Origin: Sphagnum compactum
Lineage: Eukaryota > Bryophyta > Sphagnopsida > Sphagnales
Length of the DNA stretch: 64,000 nt
Assembly: GCA_965153455.1 (NCBI GenBank)
Contig: OZ234497.1
Coordinates: 5,766,001 to 5,830,000, forward strand
Reading direction: 5' to 3'
In this document: positions 59,901 to 64,000 of the stretch, one piece after another
Numbering within the stretch: the stretch's first letter is position 1
Layout: each line of letters starts with the position of its first letter
Position numbers and translations under genes: made by a program
The notes under the pieces: generated by a model
Seen by the model: the letters and a program-made list of their open reading frames with translations, nothing else
What the model was told of the DNA's origin: nothing
Database searches by the model: none

Positions 59901-62900
59901 AATCATCCATTTGAGCGACCACCTCAAATGTCATTTACAGAAAGTGTCAATTTAGAATGAATTTTGTTTCTGCGGGAGCTTCAAGAACTGGGAGCTTTCC
60001 ATGTCTGCAAATGCCTGGATATTGTTGTGGTTAGTGACATTACATGGAACTGCTGATGAATTGGAGATAGTAGCTAATAGAGAACCATGCAATCATGGTT
60101 AGTGGGCAATCTAATAATCTCTCTGCTGTTTTTCCTGGCCTGTAATTCAGGTGATGGAGAAGGAAAATGTCACATGGAATATGATCGAGCTTGCTCCAAT
60201 GAAGAAGGATCTGGATGCAGTGAATTTGAAGCAAGACCACTTGCTGAACCCCAAGTTTTCATCACCACACAAGTTGATTGATATAGACTCTCACGAAACA
60301 CGATTGTCAAAAGTTGTGTACTTGAGATCTGGCCAGATACTAGTCTTCATTCAGCAGTTTGTGGGAGAGCCATTTCATGATATCTACCTCAGTTCAAAGC
60401 ACGGCAGTTACCTGACTAATACTAATCCCATCAGAACTTTCAAGAAGGTGATTGATATTTTGGCCTTTGAAGAAGTATCAAAATTCTTGGCTGTATATGC
60501 CCAGCCGACAACCTCAATAAATATTTTCCGATTTGATGATACTTTCTATCACTTGGACTGGATTGGTATCCAAGTCAGTTTGAATGACTATGTGGGGAGC
60601 AGCAACCTCATATGGATGGAATTTGTGCCGGGGAAAGGTGAGCTTGTGCTGGTTGATGATGCCCAATGTGTGCGAGTGCTTGAATTGACCCAGCCTGCAA
60701 TGTTTCGCCCTGGAAAAATTCAGCTTCCTGCTCCATTTTGCAAAGCATGCATTTCAGCAGATGGAGCTTGTTTCATCACTTTTTCCAAAACCAAGGCAAA
60801 CATGAACAAGACTGACAAAGAGACAGAGGATAAAGATGCTTCAAAATCCCCATCTTTGGCTCAAGACTATACAGGTATGTTCTGTTTGGGCTTCTCCATA
60901 ATGATCCATTCGCTTTCTAAAGATCTCACAACTGAGTTTCACAGTATGCATTGCTCTAGAACTTGCTGGTACAATTGCTCAAGAAATGCATAAAAATGCA
61001 TACAATGTTGTTCCCAAGACACACTGGTTGGTTAGCTTTTTGCTTCTGAAACAATCAATTCATGTGGGAATGTGATTGTGTTTTTTACACAGATGTTGAA
61101 GTTCACAACTCTCAAAACTGTGCCAAGGCTTGTGTATTAGTACTTGACATTTACAGGCTTGATACTATGTCACACTTGAAGACCATGGAGCTTGATGACA
61201 TCGTTGTGAGTGACATCAAGAGCCTGGAGGCAAAGATGGTGTGGTTTGGCCCACAGATGCACCTCCTGATACATGACAGCAGGAGACCAGAGCTCATATG
61301 TTCTAAACTGTTAGAGATCACTTCAGTCTCTGAGGTTTGTCAGCTTGCCAAGGTTCAGAACAATGTGGATGGAGACCAGGGAGGAAGATCAAGCCCAGTG
61401 CAGAAAAATGCTAGTTCATGTCCAGAGCTGGACTACGTGTATCATATATTTGACAAGTACTCAACCAGTCCTCCTCTGGCTGAAACCCATGGTAAAAACG
61501 TGGAGCATTGCTTAAAATTGGTATTGAGAGACTCCATGGGGTTGCATGATCCGACATTTAAACTGGGTGAGAGGTGCATCCATCACATGAAACATGGGAT
61601 TGAAAAACTGCAGAAAGAGAAAGGAAAGGATTTCAGTCTCTTAGAAATCTCCTTTGTGGCACAGTCATTTGATGCATATATCACAGATCTTGACAAAACC
61701 CATGGACTGCACATGGCAAAAGCATCAACCTCTTGCAGCAACACCCCAATGGGACTTTGGATGCAACGTCTTGTTTGCTTGGTACCCATCCAAATTGCAA
61801 GGGCAGAGAATAACAGCCTGAAGCCCCTTGTTGACGGGCTACAAATTCTACCTCACCTCAACTATGCAGATGCTCTTTCCCTTGCAGAGTTAATCCGATT
61901 TGGATTCTATGAGTCTGTGCTGGAAAGTTGGGTGGGAGACATCAAGGTGGTTTCATCAATGGGCAAACAAAGCAGTGGTAAATCATATTTGTTGAACCAC
62001 TTGAGTGGTTCTCTGCTTGATGTGGCCGGAGGATGTTGCACAGATGGTGTTTGGATGACCATCTGCCCCACATTAAGTTGCCTCTATGTCCTTCTTGACT
62101 TTGAGGGCCTTGGAAGCTTTGAACGCAGTGAACAAGAAGACATGCTACTTTCCCTCCTCAATGCAGCCATCAGTAACATCACAATCTTTAATAAAAAGGT
62201 TAATTTCCTGCCATCTCTCATTTCTTGTCTACAGAACAGCATAGTTTCCAAGGTGAGGAAGAACTCTCTTAATGTGGTCTACTTGTATTCTGTTTTATGG
62301 TTGCAGGACTTTCATCTGGACAAGGAGACGGAAGCAGTTTTTGAAAGATTTCAGAGTGGTGTAAGCTTGGTCAAGCAAGATGACAAGCTTTTCAAAGGTC
62401 TCTTCTACATGGCCATCAAAGATGTGGATGGAGCAGATGTAGAGGACTTGGAGAATGAATTTTATGAAAAGATAGCCAAAATCTGGAACAAAATGCAACA
62501 CAATTTTCTAACAAAGATGTATGGTGGAAATGTGGCAATTGCTTCCATGCCACCCTTCCATCGCTCAGAGTTCCAAGAAAGCATCAATCAAATTGCAGAA
62601 ACTGTCCAAGGGCTGCATTCGCACAATCAGAATGGCTGAAGCTTCAATCGAGACTCGAAACTAGTTATTGCACAGATCAGTGCAAAAGACTGGTCACCCA
62701 TTGACTCAAAGCGTGTGGCATTCAAGATTACCTTGCTGAGGAAACATTTGATTTCCGTGATATCATCAGGTTGTTTGGCTGATGTTGCAGTTGCTGAAAA
62801 CCATCTCGTAAATTTTGATACAAAGGAACCAATACCAGAGTTTGCTCCTTTGCATGTGGATGGTGAGGTCTTTGAGTTGGTGGATACCAATGCGCAAATG

Positions 62901-64000
62901 GCTCCTCACGAGAATCAGGTAATCTTTTGTACATATTCTGATCACAATCTTAAAGGATTGTACATCATAGCATGCACTTTGCCAACATTGGATAGACCTC
63001 AATTTACTCCATAGCTCATCCCTAAAGTGCCAGATACCTGATTTTTATGATGTAGGTGATTGGTTCTATCTTGGATCCACTGAGAAAATCATTTGAGCTC
63101 GTGGTTGCACGAAAGGGTTCGGATGATGAAAGATGGCATGCTGCATTTCAGAACTTCCTCATAGCATTGGCACACAGGCAAAAACGCAGGTGAGTGGGTT
63201 TCGGAACAAGATCCAACTGGTAATTCTATCAAGCTGCACTTCACAAAAATCTGCCAGTGAGAGGCTCACCTGGAAATATGGGTCATAGCTCACAATGTTC
63301 ATGATGATTGTACTCACCCAGAACTTCTGATGTCACTCATTGTTCTATGTATGTGTATCCAGGACACTTGAGTGGCTGAGTGCCAATACAGCAGATTTCC
63401 AGCAGGATGGAGACGTGCAGAAATTGCGCCTGGAGGCTTTGACAATGCTAGCAGATCTTCAGCAGCAATTGTCTCTTTGTGGCTCCAAGTGTGGGTGATG
63501 CTTCCTTCGTTGTATTCTTGAGCGCTCCCATCCCAGAGATCATTCTTGCAAGGGAGATCACAGATGCATGCAGATGTGTACATATTGTTCTGATGACAAT
63601 GTTGATGCTTCAGCATCCTTCATACTCAAAACACAAGTGAATGGCTGCAGCAATCTAGCAGGACACAAAGGTCTTCATGATTGCAAGCAGAAAGCACATA
63701 CGTGTGGTATGGATTGCAGCTATGCTGGGAAAACATCAAACTGCAACAAGAACTGTTCACTGAAAGCAAGGCATGAGGGTGAACACAAGTGTAACTCTCG
63801 CCAGCACATGTGTGTGGAGAAGTGTTCTCTCCCTGCCTGCAGAAATCCATGTGTCACCCCTATTGAGTTAGGAGACCATGAACAACATGCCTGCCATGAG
63901 AAGATGTGCCCAGCGAAGTGCACTATGCCTGGATGCAATCGAAACTGTGCTTCTGCAAATCATTTTCATGATTTGGAACCAAGGAATCACTTTCCAAATC
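56922..64000 (+). pseudogene. VLIG/GBP-like giant GTPase with Cys/His repeats, disrupted, 3' end outside window
   Basis: Seven exons with GT-AG borders are readable: 56922-58320, 58726-59892, 60151-60874, 61093-62198, 62307-62918, 63056-63189 and 63363 onward. The N-terminal part is unrecognised. Exon 3 looks like beta-propeller blades (repeated LVFIQQF, FLAVYAQP, LVLVDD-type strands). Exons 4-5 hold the G domain: P-loop GKQSSGKS, DFEGLGSFERSEQED (G3 region), then AISNITIFNKK and AIKDVDGADVEDLENEF. This pattern is close to VLIG/GBP-type dynamin-related GTPases, linked in animals to interferon responses. Exon 7 starts a run of Cys/His fingers (CFLRC, HSCKGDHRC, HECxxxxC-like spacings). The frame is broken by a shift at about 57316-57321 and by stops at 57814, 59581, 62637 and 63496, yet coding between them is well kept. 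It is a recent pseudogene, an assembly problem, or a recoded gene. Confidence 0.75.

Overview
This is nuclear DNA of a land plant. It carries spliced genes with GT-AG introns, a trithorax-type histone methyltransferase with the plant PWWP-PHD-ePHD-SET order, plant class-I small heat-shock proteins, TTTAGGG-type telomeric repeats and decayed plant DNA transposons. The spacers are long and AT-rich, while exons are clearly richer in GC. Introns in cytosolic class-I small HSP genes and a VLIG-type GTPase with Cys/His repeats suggest a seed-free plant such as a bryophyte or fern, but I cannot fix the species.

Layout. 1-5 kb is AT-rich spacer with an HSP20 relic at 3.7 kb and a transposon-like coiled-coil fragment at 5.0-5.3 kb. 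About 5.8-10.0 kb is a decayed coding-like stretch I cannot name. 10-14.3 kb is spacer with a hairpin, an interstitial telomeric array and a short inverted repeat. 14.4-16.45 kb (minus) is a five-exon gene for a small Lys/Ser-rich nuclear-type protein. 17.0-17.9 kb holds two MITEs head to head plus another dispersed repeat; related copies of both lie at 31.2-32.0 kb. 21.1-23.7 kb is a divergent pair of intron-containing class-I small HSP genes with heat-shock elements and TATA boxes in mirror image. 24.0-34 kb is spacer with minisatellites and a PIF/Harbinger relic. 35.1-47.35 kb (plus) is an ATX3/4/5-like histone methyltransferase gene of about 28 exons. 47.4-56.4 kb is spacer with a decayed hAT transposase. 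56.9 kb to the end of the window is a multi-exon gene for a giant GTPase (beta-propeller-like segment, VLIG/GBP-like G domain, C-terminal Cys/His repeats) broken by one frameshift and four in-frame stops. It runs off the right edge.

The genes do not form an operon-like unit. The only coordinated pair is the two small HSP genes, which share one 1.17-kb intergenic control region. The most unusual items are the GTPase relic with its stop pattern, a block of about 200 bp shared between that gene's upstream region and the 3' side of an HSP gene, a GC-AG intron and an altered SET motif in the methyltransferase gene, and the inverted MITE pair.

All exon boundaries were read by eye from splice signals and reading frame. 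No search or alignment program was run.
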